From Myxococcus dinghuensis (GTDB lineage: Bacteria; Myxococcota; Myxococcia; Myxococcales; Myxococcaceae), in NCBI RefSeq assembly GCF_024198235.1, contig NZ_JAKCFB010000006.1:248001-312000 (forward strand): a stretch of DNA of 64,000 nt, in the 5' to 3' direction. Every line of letters begins with the position of its first letter. The stretch's first letter is position 1. The translations under genes and the position numbers were made by a program. Below, one piece after another: positions 35,801 through 43,682 of this stretch. The notes under the pieces are model-generated. The model had not been told where the DNA came from. It worked only from the letters and a program-made list of their open reading frames with translations, and made no database searches.

Positions 35801-37784
35801 AGTCCCAGATGAGGCGGTTGCTGATGTAGTGACCCCACTCGTGGGCCACGATGGCGTTGTCCACGGTGCCGTCCACATTCGTGGTCGGGCCACGGAACAA
35901 CCGCACGTTGAGCCCCGAGGCCACGCGGAGGATGTTGCCGTCCGCCAGCGTGACCCGGAGGGACGGGATCGTGATGCCAGCAGCGGCGCCACCGATGTCG
36001 GTGACATAGCCCGGCGCGTTGTCCGCGATGAGGACGCCGATGGCACCCGCCGTCTGGGCGTTCTGGACCTTCACGGTGAAGTTGCAGCTACCGCGATCGA
36101 TGAACGCGATCTTGCCGGCGATGGCCGCTGCGTTGGTGAAGGGAGAGCAACCATCGGTGGTCGACGGACCCGCGGCATCCGCGGCATCCAGCGCGATGAT
36201 CATGTCCCCCGTCGTGTCGAACAACTGGGGACCGAAGCCGGTGGCGACGCCGGTGCGGTACACGCCAGCCACGGGGGCGGGAGCGTTCACCGTCAAGGAG
36301 GCGTTGCGCGGACCGCTGAACAGGTACATCTGCATGCGCGGCGAGGCACCATCCGCCGGAGTCTGCATGTTGGCGTTGTTGGTGCCACCGTAGTCCTGCG
36401 CCTGCGCGCGGATGGCGTCGTTGCCCAGACCGCCACGACCGAAGTTGTTGGTCTGACCGTTGCCGGAGACCTCGTCGAAGCCGGAGTCGTAGAACCAGTC
36501 GTGCAGCCAGTTGTTCATGAAGAACAGGCTGGTCGTCGCCGCGGCGATCTGCTCGGCGTTGGCGTTCGGCTGGATGTTGAAGACCATCGTCCGGTCGAAC
36601 ACGCCAGGAGCGGTCACGGTCGGACGCAGGTCGCCCGCGTTGTAGTTGTCCGGGGCAACGAGATCCGCGTACGCGTCCACGTTGTTACCGGTGGTCACCG
36701 TGGCGCCAGCTGGGAGCCAGGGGTCGTTCCGGCTGAACGGCGCGTTCTGCAGGGTGATCAGGGACGGGGGGACGAACGCAGGAACGAAGCCGTTCGGAGC
36801 ACCGGTGGGATGCGGCGTGCCATTGCTGCCGGCAGGGCCGTCGTGAGGCGTGTACGGGGGCGTGGTGTCGGCGAAGACGCGGTAGCTGAACGCTGCCTCG
36901 GCCGTCAGGTTCTTGCGCATCAGCAGCCGACCATCGACCGCAGACACGACGTAGGAGTAGTAGTCGGACTCCGTGCTGTCCGCCCGCCCGGTGTTGAGCT
37001 CCAGGTAGTACGCAGGGACGACGGACTTGCCCAGCGGGTAGAACACCTGCTTGGCACGAGCGGGGATGAGCAGCCCCTCATCGAGCGGGCGCGCGAGCGT
37101 GGCCAGCGTGAAGTGCGTGTAGCGGCCAGAGTCCTTCGCCACCTTCACGGACGACAGCAGGGAGCCGTCCAGCGCCACCCCGGTGAGGTCGTGGTAGGCA
37201 GCGGCAATGGCGGACGTGGCGGGCATCCTGAACGCGAGCCGATCCGCCCCACCCATCTTCGCCGACGCGGTCGCGTCCGGAGAGAGCCCGGACGAGAGCG
37301 AGCCCGAGATGGCCACGACCTCGTTGTTCCCGTTGAGCAGGACGCGGACGCCCCGGCGGAAGACCTCGATGCCCGAGGACTCCTGCGACATCATGACGAC
37401 CTTCACGCCACGCGAGCTCTCGCTGATGGACGTGACCTTCGCGCCGGCGGCCTCGAAGGACGACAGGCCATACAGCGCCGCGTGTGCGTTGAGCTGAGCG
37501 AGGGCGGCCTTCTCCGGCGCCATGCTCGCGTACTCGGCGCGCAGCTTCGACTGCGCGCCACCGCTCTTGGGGTTGGCCCAGACGAAACGAGGGGCACCAG
37601 TGAGCTCGTCGCGATGTGCAACGCGGACACTGGTGTCACCGTTCACGGGCTTGAAGTCAGCGGTCCGACGCGCCGCGGGCTTCGCATCCAGGATTGCATC
37701 GTAATTCGGCAGTGTCCGGGCCGAAGCGCCGGTACCCGAAAGTACCAGTGCCACGCCGGACAGCTTGGCAACCAACCTTCTCAC
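29847..37784 (-). CDS. Giant secreted M36 (fungalysin-type) metalloprotease with 15 Ig-like domains and MYXO-CTERM-like tail
   Basis: A 2645-residue protein. A signal peptide (MRRLVAKLSGVALVLSG) is followed by an FTP-type propeptide (about 30-220), an M36 catalytic region with zinc site HEWGH (His648, Glu649, His652) and the downstream GEGWGDF glutamate, and an inserted PA domain (about 520-600). A jelly-roll segment (about 1030-1190) comes next, then 15 Ig/PKD-like domains of 92-98 residues, each beginning NRAP (or NRPP). The C-terminus has CSATGGGAP, a hydrophobic helix and RRRRR, as in MYXO-CTERM sorting signals that anchor proteins at the cell surface. GTG start with GGGAG nine bases upstream. 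Likely role: degrading prey or environmental protein at the surface. Confidence 0.92.
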   Translation of the reverse strand: MRRLVAKLSGVALVLSGTGASARTLPNYDAILDAKPAARRTADFKPVNGDTSVRVAHRDELTGAPRFVWANPKSGGAQSKLRAEYASMAPEKAALAQLNAHAALYGLSSFEAAGAKVTSISESSRGVKVVMMSQESSGIEVFRRGVRVLLNGNNEVVAISGSLSSGLSPDATASAKMGGADRLAFRMPATSAIAAAYHDLTGVALDGSLLSSVKVAKDSGRYTHFTLATLARPLDEGLLIPARAKQVFYPLGKSVVPAYYLELNTGRADSTESDYYSYVVSAVDGRLLMRKNLTAEAAFSYRVFADTTPPYTPHDGPAGSNGTPHPTGAPNGFVPAFVPPSLITLQNAPFSRNDPWLPAGATVTTGNNVDAYADLVAPDNYNAGDLRPTVTAPGVFDRTMVFNIQPNANAEQIAAATTSLFFMNNWLHDWFYDSGFDEVSGNGQTNNFGRGGLGNDAIRAQAQDYGGTNNANMQTPADGASPRMQMYLFSGPRNASLTVNAPAPVAGVYRTGVATGFGPQLFDTTGDMIIALDAADAAGPSTTDGCSPFTNAAAIAGKIAFIDRGSCNFTVKVQNAQTAGAIGVLIADNAPGYVTDIGGAAAGITIPSLRVTLADGNILRVASGLNVRLFRGPTTNVDGTVDNAIVAHEWGHYISNRLIWDSSGLVNNQGGSMGEGWGDFHALLMMARQEDVNVPGNENWMGAYGAGEYATRGISPDSSFFGIRRVTYSSDMAKNALTFRHIADSAVLPTTAPIAPGGVNSEVHNSGEVWATMLWECYTALLRAHPFADAQLRMKEYLVNGYKLTPWAPTYIEARDAVIAAALASDPDDALLLWGAFAKRGAGVGAIAPPYNSINHEGVVESFLTGTSVELVAASVRDDLVASTCDRDGFLDNGETGRILITIRNNGSTAASNASVTVLSTTPGIRLGNGGSARFPVLPNYGDEATVAIPVTLTNGAPMATATFQIAIRDDRQAQAGDLISTLSVQTQVDEGANTSKTETVQTSPANLPWGLDTNPDLVENYFGIVAFEDGNRTFYGEDVDGPSDGSLITPVLQVSATEPLVLNFKQAYSFEYYDNPATGLREFYDGAVIELTEDGETWVDIGTPLYGGTLESYSGNLNPLDGRPAIVDETPDFPDLVPATLNLGTTYAGKQVMIRFRIGTDNFSGATGWLLDDLSFSGIDNLPFTSFVPDNNVCVNRPPVANAGPDLTVNERSSVTVNGSATDADNNPLTYTWTRVSGPAVTLTNANTANVSFTAPDVTADTDLVLRLSVSDGAATSTDTVTIRIKNVNRAPTVNAGLDGVVDERQAATLSGSASDPDGDALTYLWTQISGPTVALSQYNTATATFVAPEVSFDQTVSFRLTVSDGVATASDTVDVVIHNVNRAPAVTAASVTVNERSTATLQATGSDPDGDSLTYSWTQTAGTPVTLSGANTATATFNTGEVAADAVLTFQVTVSDGTATASQTVTVNIRNVNRAPTVNAGVDGVANERTVVTLSGSASDADGDTLTYAWVQTAGTPVALSGASALTATFTAPEVATSETLTFRLTVSDGSATVSDTVNVVINSVNRAPSVSAPATLSVNERSSVSLVAQGSDPDGDALTYTWTQLSGPAVTLAGASTSSASFTAPDVTTSTVLTFRVTVSDGTATANQTVTVTVNNVNRAPVANAGSAASAQSGTTVTLNGSASSDPDGTAVSYQWTQVAGPAAALSSATAAQPTFTAPSVNTNTDLVFSLVVSDGEATSTASIVVITVTPAPVPNRAPAVTAAAVSADERTTVSLVAQGTDPDGDTLTYAWTQLTGPTVTLSGANTETASFAAGDVDDDAVLTFRVTVSDGQATASTVVTVTIRNVNRAPTANAGSAASAQSGTTVTLNGSASSDPDGTTLTYAWTQVSGPAVTLSSTSAVQPTFTAPSVTGVRELVFSLVVSDGVASSAASLVVITITPAPVPNRAPVVTAAAVTADERTTVSLVAHATDADGDSLTYAWTQVSGTSVILANGNTASASFLAADVDDDDILIFRVDVSDGTATTSEEVVVTIRNVNRAPTANAGSAASAQSGTTVTLDGSASSDPDGTTLTYAWTQVAGPAVTLSNATAAQPTFTAPSVTGERDLVFSLVVSDGVASSTASLVVITITPAPVPNRAPVVTASAVTADERTTVSLVAHATDADGDTLTYAWTQIPASTVTLENANEATASFAAGDVDDDAVLTFRVTVSDGEASTSADVTVTIRNVNRAPTANAGSAASAQSGTTVTLDGSASSDPDGTTLTYAWTQVAGPAVTLSNATAAQPTFTAPSVTGERDLVFSLVVSDGSATSAASLVVITITPPAVPNRAPVVTASAVTADERTTVSLVAHATDADGDTLTYAWTQLSGDTVALSNANTATASFAAGEVDADKELTFRVTVSDGKVSTTKDVTVTLRNVNRAPVANAGEAITTESGASVTLNGSASSDPDGTAVTYQWAQVSGPAVTLSNATAAQPTFTAPSVTGERDLVFSLVVSDGSATSAASLVVVTVSAQPVPNRAPVAKARIILNGPQTSMTLDGSASSDPDGDALTYRWEQVGGPGVTLNESTKAVLSVDVPELDGDSATFSFKLTVKDSKGESHSVTVEATAKPKDEGGCSATGGGAPVGMLGLALITLLRRRRRQA
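30221..32500. repeat. Four exact 570-bp tandem periods in the protease gene
   Basis: The marker GCGCGGTTGGGCACC recurs with spacing of exactly 570 bp (blocks beginning at 30221, 30791, 31361, 31931 and 32501). Each period encodes two alternating Ig-like domain types (98 + 92 residues), with stretches over 100 bp almost identical between periods. The older domains between 32800 and 34200 are more divergent single units. Confidence 0.9.
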
Positions 37785-38248
37785 GTGGGGGGACTCCCTT
37801 GGCTTGCGCGGGGTGGGAGCTTCCAGAAGCGACAGCGACGCAAGTGCCGGCGGGTCCGCCGGAACTTTTGGTCAATTCTGGGCAACTCCCGGGCGACAAA
37901 CTGTCACCTGTTGGAGAGATTAGTGCCCATACTGATGTAGGTTGAAAGGCGACTTGTCCTGATTTTCTATGAAGGCCGGAGATTTCCGCAGCCAGCGAAG
38001 GATTGGCGCTGGAAATTCTCTTGCCGAATCAATGACTTAGGCGGGCATCCAACCTGGTTTCTGGCTTCACACAGGTGACGCGAAATACCCGGGTCAATCA
38101 AAACCCACAATTCCAACCATGGCGCCACGAAAGCCTGACGACCCGTCAGGTTGGACCGAGTGCTGCCAGACGACGGGCAAAAGCAATCGGCCCGGCCATC
38201 ACGCGGACGACCGGGCCAAAGGCAAAACCTCACGTGCTGGACGCAGCC
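37785..38248. other. Non-coding region upstream of the protease gene
   Basis: About 460 bp with lower GC than the rest of the window, particularly 37860-38130. It must hold the protease promoter, but I find no convincing -35/-10 pair. Several short open frames are present, without ribosome sites or recognisable products. No repeats or RNA gene seen. Confidence 0.5.
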
Positions 38249-38684
38249 CTACTTCTTCCTCTTCGCGGGGCCTGCATTGAGCAACGCCATGGACGACGCG
38301 ATCGACTGCGCATCCACGAAGACCTTCGTGAACCCCGCCTGGGACGCCTTCGCGATCCTCCATCCCGTGACCGAGGAACACCTCGGTGCCCCCTTCCCCC
38401 AGACGCAACGCCCATCCGCCCCTCCTCGCCCAGGCGGACCTTCTCCCCCCCGAGGCCTTCGTCGCGGCTCCCGGCTTCACCAGGATGTTCTCCGCGCCAT
38501 CCGGCTCGATGTGGGCCACGGTGAAGGAATCGGGCGCGCCCTTCGGCCCTGGCGGAGCCCGGCCGAGCCGAAACGGCGCCTTCGGCTCGAACTGGAGCTG
38601 AAAACCCACGATCCGGAACGACGGTGGGACCTGTGTCGCCGCAGTGCCGCGCCTTCCGACGCGAACGCGGGACGCGACGGACAA
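38249..38684 (-). pseudogene. Frameshifted remnant of an unknown gene
   Basis: Plausible protein text appears in different - strand frames one after another: FRIVGFQLQFEPKAPF and DSFTVAHIEPDGAENILVKP in one frame (about 38640-38470), then GGEKVRLGEEGR in a second, and finally RIAKASQAGFTKVFVDAQS to a TAG at 38249-38251 in the third. The first switch lies at a run of seven G/C (near 38445), where indels are common. I do not recognise the family. It may be a decayed gene or a real gene broken by sequencing errors at homopolymers. Confidence 0.45.
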
Positions 38685-38720
38685 ATGCTTGCGGAACGTC
38701 GCCGCGTGCCCAGAAAAGAC

Positions 38721-38754
38721 AAAACCCCATCCTCCGAGCAGTGGGAGGATGGGG
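38721..38754 (-). terminator. Rho-independent terminator after the tRNA pair
   Basis: An 11-bp perfect stem (38725-38735 with 38744-38754) and an 8-nt loop, followed on the - strand by TTTTGTCTTTT. It lies 15 bp after the 3' end of the first-listed tRNA gene. Confidence 0.9.
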
Positions 38755-38767
38755 CCTCGACATCAGA

Positions 38768-38842
<75 letters not shown>

Positions 38843-38867
38843 TCATGTGTACTGCTTGATTGAAACA

Positions 38868-38905
38868 CCAGAGACCCGGTTCAGTATTCTCAACCGGGTC
38901 TCTGG
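38868..38905 (-). terminator. Perfect hairpin between the two tRNA genes
   Basis: A 14-bp perfect stem (38868-38881 with 38892-38905) with a 10-nt loop, 9 bp after the 3' end of copy 2. It is followed on the - strand by TGTTTC, only weakly T-rich. It may end some transcripts of copy 2 or act as a processing site between the two tRNAs. Confidence 0.65.
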
Positions 38906-38912
38906 CTGTCGA

Positions 38913-38987
<75 letters not shown>

Positions 38988-39002
38988 TCAGCGGCGAGAG
39001 GG

Positions 39003-39031
39003 TTAGTACCGCCCCCGCCCCATAGCGTCAA
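39003..39031 (-). promoter_or_regulatory. Sigma-70-type promoter for the tRNA-fMet pair
   Basis: On the - strand TTGACG (39026-39031), 17-bp spacer, TACTAA (39003-39008). The tRNA 5' end follows 15 bases after the -10 box, as expected for a tRNA promoter. Confidence 0.85.
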
Positions 39032-39041
39032 CTTCTATTTC

Positions 39042-39082
39042 CCGTGCGCTTCGAAGCTTCATCCACGAGCCGAAGCGCACGG
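39042..39082 (-). terminator. Hairpin after the S1-domain gene
   Basis: A 12-bp perfect stem (CCGTGCGCTTCG at 39042-39053 and its complement at 39071-39082) with a 17-nt loop, 12 bp after the stop of the S1-domain gene and just before the tRNA promoter. T-run is weak (GAAATAG on the - strand). Confidence 0.65.
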
Positions 39083-39093
39083 AAAACGAACGG

Positions 39094-41094
39094 CTACTTC
39101 CCACCCTTGCTGAAGAGGTCCGCGAACGTGCCGAAGCCCTTCTTGCCCGCACCCTGCGGCTGCTGGGTCTTCTGCCACGCCTCGACCTCGGCGCGCTCCT
39201 CGGCGCGCTGGGCCGCGGTGACGGACAGGCGGACCTTCCCGGAGGCGTCGATGTCGATGATCGCCACCTTCACCTCCTGGCCGAGCGCGTAGTGCTTGCG
39301 CAGATCCGTGCCGCGCTCGGTGCCCGTCTCGCTGGCGGGGAGCAGGCCCTTGCCGCCCGCGAACACCAGGAAGACGCCGTACGGCTCGATGCGGTCCACC
39401 TTGCCGACGACGACCTGGCCCACCTTGGGGCGCGGCGCGGCCGGAGCCGCGGGAGCAGCGGCGGCCTGAGCCGCGGCAGGCGCGGGACGCTCCTCGGGAG
39501 GACGCTGCGCCTCCTCCTCGGAGATCCGGCGCAGGCCGATGCGCTTCTCGTTCGGGTCGATCTTCTCGACCACCACCCAGACCGTCTCGCCGACCTGCAC
39601 GACGTCGCGCGGGTGCGCGATGCGCCGGTCGCTCAGCGCGGAGATGTGCACCAGGCCGTCCACGCCCGGACGCAGCTCCACGAAGGCGCCGAACTGCTGG
39701 AGGCGCACGACCTTGCCCTGCAGCCGGTCGCCTTCCTTGATCTCGGAGATCGCCTTCTTGAAGGGATCCTCCTGCCGCGAGCGCATGGACAGCGTGATGC
39801 GCTCCTTCTGCTTGGACTTGTCCGGAGAGTTGGGCTGCGCGGCCTCCATGCGCAGGATCTCCACCTCCACGTCCTCGCCCTGCTTCACGACCTCGCTGGG
39901 GTGACCCACGCGCAGGTAGGACAGCTCGGAGACGGGGATCATGCCCTCCACGCCGCCCAGGTCCACGAAGACGCCGAAGTCACGAACGCCGGTGACCTTG
40001 CCCTTGACCACGCGCCCCACGTCCAGGGCCTTGCGCGTCTCGGCGGCCAACTGCTTCTGCTCGTCCTCGAGCAGCGAGCGGCGCGACAGCACCACGTTGC
40101 GGTCCCGGACCTCGGTGACGCGGAACTTGAGCTTCTCGCCGATGAACTGGTCCGGCTTCTCCACGTAGCGCAGGTCGAGCTGGCTGATGGGGCAGAACGC
40201 GCGCACGTCGCCGATGGCGACCTCCACGCCGCCCTTGTTCACGCTCAGCACCATGCCCTCGACGGGGATGCCGGAGGCGCGCGCCTCGGCCAGCATCGCC
40301 ATGGACGCGCTGCCCTTGGCCAGCGCGCGCGACAGGACGATGCCCTTGGCGCCGACCTCGATGACGTGCGCCTCCAGGCTGTCACCGACGCCGTAGCGCA
40401 GGATGCCCTCGTCGTCCTTGAGCTCGCGCAGCTCGATCATCGCCTCGCTCTTGGAGGCGCCATCCAGCGACACGAACGCGGTGTCCGCGCCGAGCTGGAA
40501 GATCGTGCCCTTGACCTTCTCGCCCAGGCGCACGCCCCGGCGACCCGGCGTGCCACCCTCCTTCGCCTGCGCCTCGAACATCTCGGCGAAGGACTCGGAC
40601 TCCGGCACCTCCTCGTAGAGGGCGCTGGAGGGCGCGGGCGTCGGCGTCACCGGGCGCGGCGCGGGAGCCGGCGCAGCGGAGGCCTCGGCGGCCGCGCTGG
40701 TCTGCTCCGCCGTGGCCGTCGCCTCCGCGGGCGCGTCGCCGACCGGGCCACGCGTCTCGATGGCACCCGAGGCGCGCTTGACGACGACCATGGGGCCGGA
40801 CGCGCGGCGCTCACCACCGCCGCCGCCACCGCCACGACGTTCGGCGCGGTCGCCACCGCCACGAGGACGACGGTCCTCGCGCGGAGCGCCACCCTCCGGC
40901 GGTCGCGAGTCCCGACCCTGACCGGGCGCACCCCCGCGCTCACCACCGCGACCGCCACGGCCTCCGCCCTCGCTACGGCCACTGCCACCCGAGGGGATGC
41001 CGAGCATCACGTCGCCAAAGGTCGCCTTCGGCTTCTTGGGGCCGCCCATTCCGCCCGGACCACCAGCATTGGAACCGTTCTTCTCGTCGCTCAC
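39094..41094 (-). CDS. S1 RNA-binding domain protein with five S1 domains and an RG-rich N-terminus
   Basis: A 666-residue protein. Residues 1 to about 160 are disordered, full of glycine and arginine (RGGRGGERGGAPGQGRDSR) and then alanine/proline-rich. Five S1 OB-fold domains follow (about 185-260, 270-350, 355-445, 455-530 and 565-645); the third (VVKGKVTGVRDFGVFVDLG) and fourth (QGKVVRLQQFGAFVELRPG) are the most canonical. It resembles ribosomal protein S1 in layout, but the RG-rich tail and size are unusual, so it could be a second S1-like protein for mRNA binding or stress response. GTG start with AAGG about nine bases upstream. Monocistronic, followed by a hairpin. Confidence 0.88.
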   Translation of the reverse strand: MSDEKNGSNAGGPGGMGGPKKPKATFGDVMLGIPSGGSGRSEGGGRGGRGGERGGAPGQGRDSRPPEGGAPREDRRPRGGGDRAERRGGGGGGGERRASGPMVVVKRASGAIETRGPVGDAPAEATATAEQTSAAAEASAAPAPAPRPVTPTPAPSSALYEEVPESESFAEMFEAQAKEGGTPGRRGVRLGEKVKGTIFQLGADTAFVSLDGASKSEAMIELRELKDDEGILRYGVGDSLEAHVIEVGAKGIVLSRALAKGSASMAMLAEARASGIPVEGMVLSVNKGGVEVAIGDVRAFCPISQLDLRYVEKPDQFIGEKLKFRVTEVRDRNVVLSRRSLLEDEQKQLAAETRKALDVGRVVKGKVTGVRDFGVFVDLGGVEGMIPVSELSYLRVGHPSEVVKQGEDVEVEILRMEAAQPNSPDKSKQKERITLSMRSRQEDPFKKAISEIKEGDRLQGKVVRLQQFGAFVELRPGVDGLVHISALSDRRIAHPRDVVQVGETVWVVVEKIDPNEKRIGLRRISEEEAQRPPEERPAPAAAQAAAAPAAPAAPRPKVGQVVVGKVDRIEPYGVFLVFAGGKGLLPASETGTERGTDLRKHYALGQEVKVAIIDIDASGKVRLSVTAAQRAEERAEVEAWQKTQQPQGAGKKGFGTFADLFSKGGK

Positions 41095-41331
41095 TGCGGA
41101 GACCTTCCTGAGACGAAGTCAGCCCGGACTTTCCGTGAAGCCGGGCTCATGAAAAAGGCGGCGCACTCTACACGTGCGCCCTGTCCGGCGGAAGCCCAGA
41201 TGACGCGCGCGTGGAACACACCACCGCCGGAGCCATAACCGACGCAGGGGGTCAATCCATCCCCCACCCCTGTCATTGCATCTCCAACGACACCCCGCCC
41301 GGTCCGCCGGGAACCGAGCACGGACGCGGGT
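41095..41331. other. Leader region of the S1-domain gene
   Basis: 237 bp without a convincing gene. A 7-bp hairpin (AGCCCGG at 41121-41127 with 41141-41147) lies about 30 bases upstream of the GTG start in the predicted 5' leader; it could be regulatory, though this is only a structural observation. Confidence 0.4.
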
Positions 41332-43080
41332 TTAGCGCACCAGGCCAAGCCGGCGTCCCACCCTCTTGAACACCGCTCCCGCCTCCGGAATCCCGAGCGC
41401 GGCGGCCAAGGAGAAGTACACCCCGCCCATGGGAAACCCCACCGCGAGCAACCCCAGGATGGGGTGAAGCCGGGGCGGAGCGAGCACCGCGCCCCCCCAC
41501 TCCGCCTCCACTCCCGGCATGGGGCCCAGCACCGCCGCCAGCCCCAGCTTCACGCCCAGGGCCACCGCCCCCGCCACCCCCGCCGCGAGCCACAGGCGCG
41601 GCAGGAGCCCGGGGGCCACCCCCACCCGCCCCAGGCGCTTCGTCAGCTTGCGGCGCAGCAGGCTGGACTCCAGCCAGGCCACCAGGCCGCTGGCGAGCGT
41701 GAGCCCGAGCGCGCCCATATAAGCCGGCAGGCCGAGCCACGCGGGCGCGTGCAGGCCGAGCGCCCATGCGCCGAGCGAGCCCGCCACCACGCGGACGATG
41801 GCGAAGCGCAGTGGCGTCTTCGGGTCCTTGAGTGCGTAGAACGCGGACGCATAGAGCCGCCCCACCGTGGAGGCCACGAGCCCCACGGCGGCGCCCATCA
41901 GCAGGTACCAGAGGTAGCGCGAGTCGGCGGCGTCGAAGCGGCCCGTCTGCAGCAAGGCCGCCGCCACCATGTCCCCCACGAAGAGGAACGCCGCCGCCGA
42001 GGGCACCACCCAGAAGGCGATGCGACGCGCGCCCCCGTCGATGCGCTGGCGCAGCTTCGCCGCCAGCTCCTCCTCCTTCGCGTCCCCCGTCACACGCGCC
42101 ATCTCCGGCAGCTCCGCCGCGGACACCGCCATGCCGAAGAGGCTCACGGGGATGAGGTAGATGGTCTGCGCGTACACCAGCGAGGACAATGCCCGGTCGG
42201 AGATGAGCGACGCGAAGGCGGTGTCCACCCATGCGCTGAACTGCACCACCCCGCGCCCCAGGACCACCGGACCGAAGTTGCGCAGCACCTGACGGACCGA
42301 CTCGCCCGCGACCGCCAGCGTGGGACGGAATCGCCCCAGGAGCCGGAGCACGCTCGGGACCTGCACCGCGAACTGGAGGAAGCTGCCGGCCACCACGCCA
42401 TAGCCCAGCAGCTCCACCAGCCGGTCCTCGCCATGGCGCCCGCCCACGGCGAGCAACGTGGTGATGATGGCGCCGTTCCAGACGACGGGCGCCAGGTACG
42501 ACAGCAGGAAGCGCCGGTGGCTGTTCAGGATGCCCAGGCACCACGCGCTCAGCACGAGGAAGCCGGTGCCCGGGAAGAGGATGCGCACCACGCGGATGGC
42601 CAGCTCCCGCGAGTGCCCCACGAAGCCGGGGGCGATGGCGTCCACGAAGAAGGGGGTGAAGAACATCCCCGCGGCCACCAGCAGCGCGGTGGCCAGCGAC
42701 AGCAGCCCGAACACGGCGCCCGCGACCCGGTCCGCCTCCTCGGTGTCCTTGCGGCCCAGCAACTGCGCGTAGACGGGGATGAAGGAGCCGGAGAGGACGC
42801 CCTCGCCGAACAGGTTCTGCAGGAAGTTGGGGATGCGCAGCGCGGCCTTGAAGACGGCGGCGGCCTCCGCGTTGCCCAGGTAGTGCGCGAAGACGCGCTC
42901 GCGCACCAGCCCCATCAAGCGCGAGGCGAGGATGCCGGTGGCGACCAGGACGGCGCCGCGACCTCCGGGGGCACTGGGGCCCTCGGGACGGGAGGGCTTG
43001 ACGGGTGCGGGCGGTGCGGCGGACTCGGACGTGGAGACAGTCACGGGGGACGGGACTCTATGCGTGACGTCAAGTGGCAT
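41332..43080 (-). CDS. murJ: Lipid II flippase MurJ (MviN)
   Basis: A 582-residue membrane protein with about 14 hydrophobic helices. MurJ marks include GILASRLMGLVRERVFAHYLG in the first helices, followed by IPNFLQNLFGEGVLSGSFIPVY, the strongly conserved early loop of this family. MurJ moves lipid-linked peptidoglycan precursor across the inner membrane. The first 40 residues are proline/alanine-rich and atypical; the ATG at 43080 and the GTG at 43044 are both possible starts, and neither has a strong ribosome site. It is divergent from the encapsulin cargo gene, 70 bp apart. Confidence 0.94.
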   Translation of the reverse strand: MPLDVTHRVPSPVTVSTSESAAPPAPVKPSRPEGPSAPGGRGAVLVATGILASRLMGLVRERVFAHYLGNAEAAAVFKAALRIPNFLQNLFGEGVLSGSFIPVYAQLLGRKDTEEADRVAGAVFGLLSLATALLVAAGMFFTPFFVDAIAPGFVGHSRELAIRVVRILFPGTGFLVLSAWCLGILNSHRRFLLSYLAPVVWNGAIITTLLAVGGRHGEDRLVELLGYGVVAGSFLQFAVQVPSVLRLLGRFRPTLAVAGESVRQVLRNFGPVVLGRGVVQFSAWVDTAFASLISDRALSSLVYAQTIYLIPVSLFGMAVSAAELPEMARVTGDAKEEELAAKLRQRIDGGARRIAFWVVPSAAAFLFVGDMVAAALLQTGRFDAADSRYLWYLLMGAAVGLVASTVGRLYASAFYALKDPKTPLRFAIVRVVAGSLGAWALGLHAPAWLGLPAYMGALGLTLASGLVAWLESSLLRRKLTKRLGRVGVAPGLLPRLWLAAGVAGAVALGVKLGLAAVLGPMPGVEAEWGGAVLAPPRLHPILGLLAVGFPMGGVYFSLAAALGIPEAGAVFKRVGRRLGLVR

Positions 43081-43150
43081 GAAGCAGGAAACCCGACGAC
43101 CCCTGTTTCACTTGACGGTGCCCCCGGCGGATTGCGAGGGTCCGATTCCA

Positions 43151-43630
43151 ATGGCCGAGACCCCGGACAGCGACCTGGACGACGTGGCACGTATCCGCCG
43201 CGTGCTGGCACGCGAGCTGGAGACCATCAACGAGTACGAGGCGTTCGCCAGGGCGTCCTCCCATCCGGAGGTCCGCGCCTTCTTCCTCCACCTGGCGTCG
43301 GAGGAGAAGGAGCATGTGTCCGAAGCCGTCCACATGCTGCGGATGCTCGACAGCGGACAGGACGGTCGCTTCACGACCCCCATCGCGCCGGGGCACTTCC
43401 AACAGGCCATCGCGGGGGGCCCGGTGCCGGTCCCCTCCCCTGCGCCCGCGCCGGCTCCGACGCCGGCCCCCGTGCCCCACCTCCTCAACGGTCGGTCTCC
43501 GGTCGAGCCCCTGACCGCGCTGCCCCCTCAGCGCCTGATGTACGGCCTGCCCGCCCCGCCGCCCGCCGTCGAGTCCCACCCGTTGACCGTCGGCTCGCTC
43601 CGCAAGGGCAGCGGCGGCAACGGTCGCTGA
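43151..43630 (+). CDS. encB: Encapsulated ferritin-like cargo protein (EncB type)
   Basis: A 159-residue protein. Residues about 5-70 form a two-helix ferritin-like unit with metal ligands in ELETINEYEAFARAS and EEKEHVSEAV (ExxH), as in encapsulated ferritins that dimerise to build the iron site. A proline/alanine linker leads to the C-terminal LTVGSLRK, residues about 145-152, the targeting peptide that docks cargo inside the myxobacterial encapsulin shell. The shell gene starts 52 bp downstream in the same direction. In Myxococcus xanthus encB lies next to encA, which makes EncB the best match; EncC is the alternative. Oxidises iron(II) for storage within the shell. Confidence 0.9.
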   Translation: MAETPDSDLDDVARIRRVLARELETINEYEAFARASSHPEVRAFFLHLASEEKEHVSEAVHMLRMLDSGQDGRFTTPIAPGHFQQAIAGGPVPVPSPAPAPAPTPAPVPHLLNGRSPVEPLTALPPQRLMYGLPAPPPAVESHPLTVGSLRKGSGGNGR

Positions 43631-43682
43631 CGTCTTTCGTAGTCCCCCTCTTCTCCTTGGTAGAGCTGCTGGAGACCGTTCG

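Noticed and set aside
41091-41348. 85-codon open frame between murJ and the S1-domain gene
   Set aside because: Low-complexity glycine/valine-rich text, no ribosome site, overlaps the S1 gene start.
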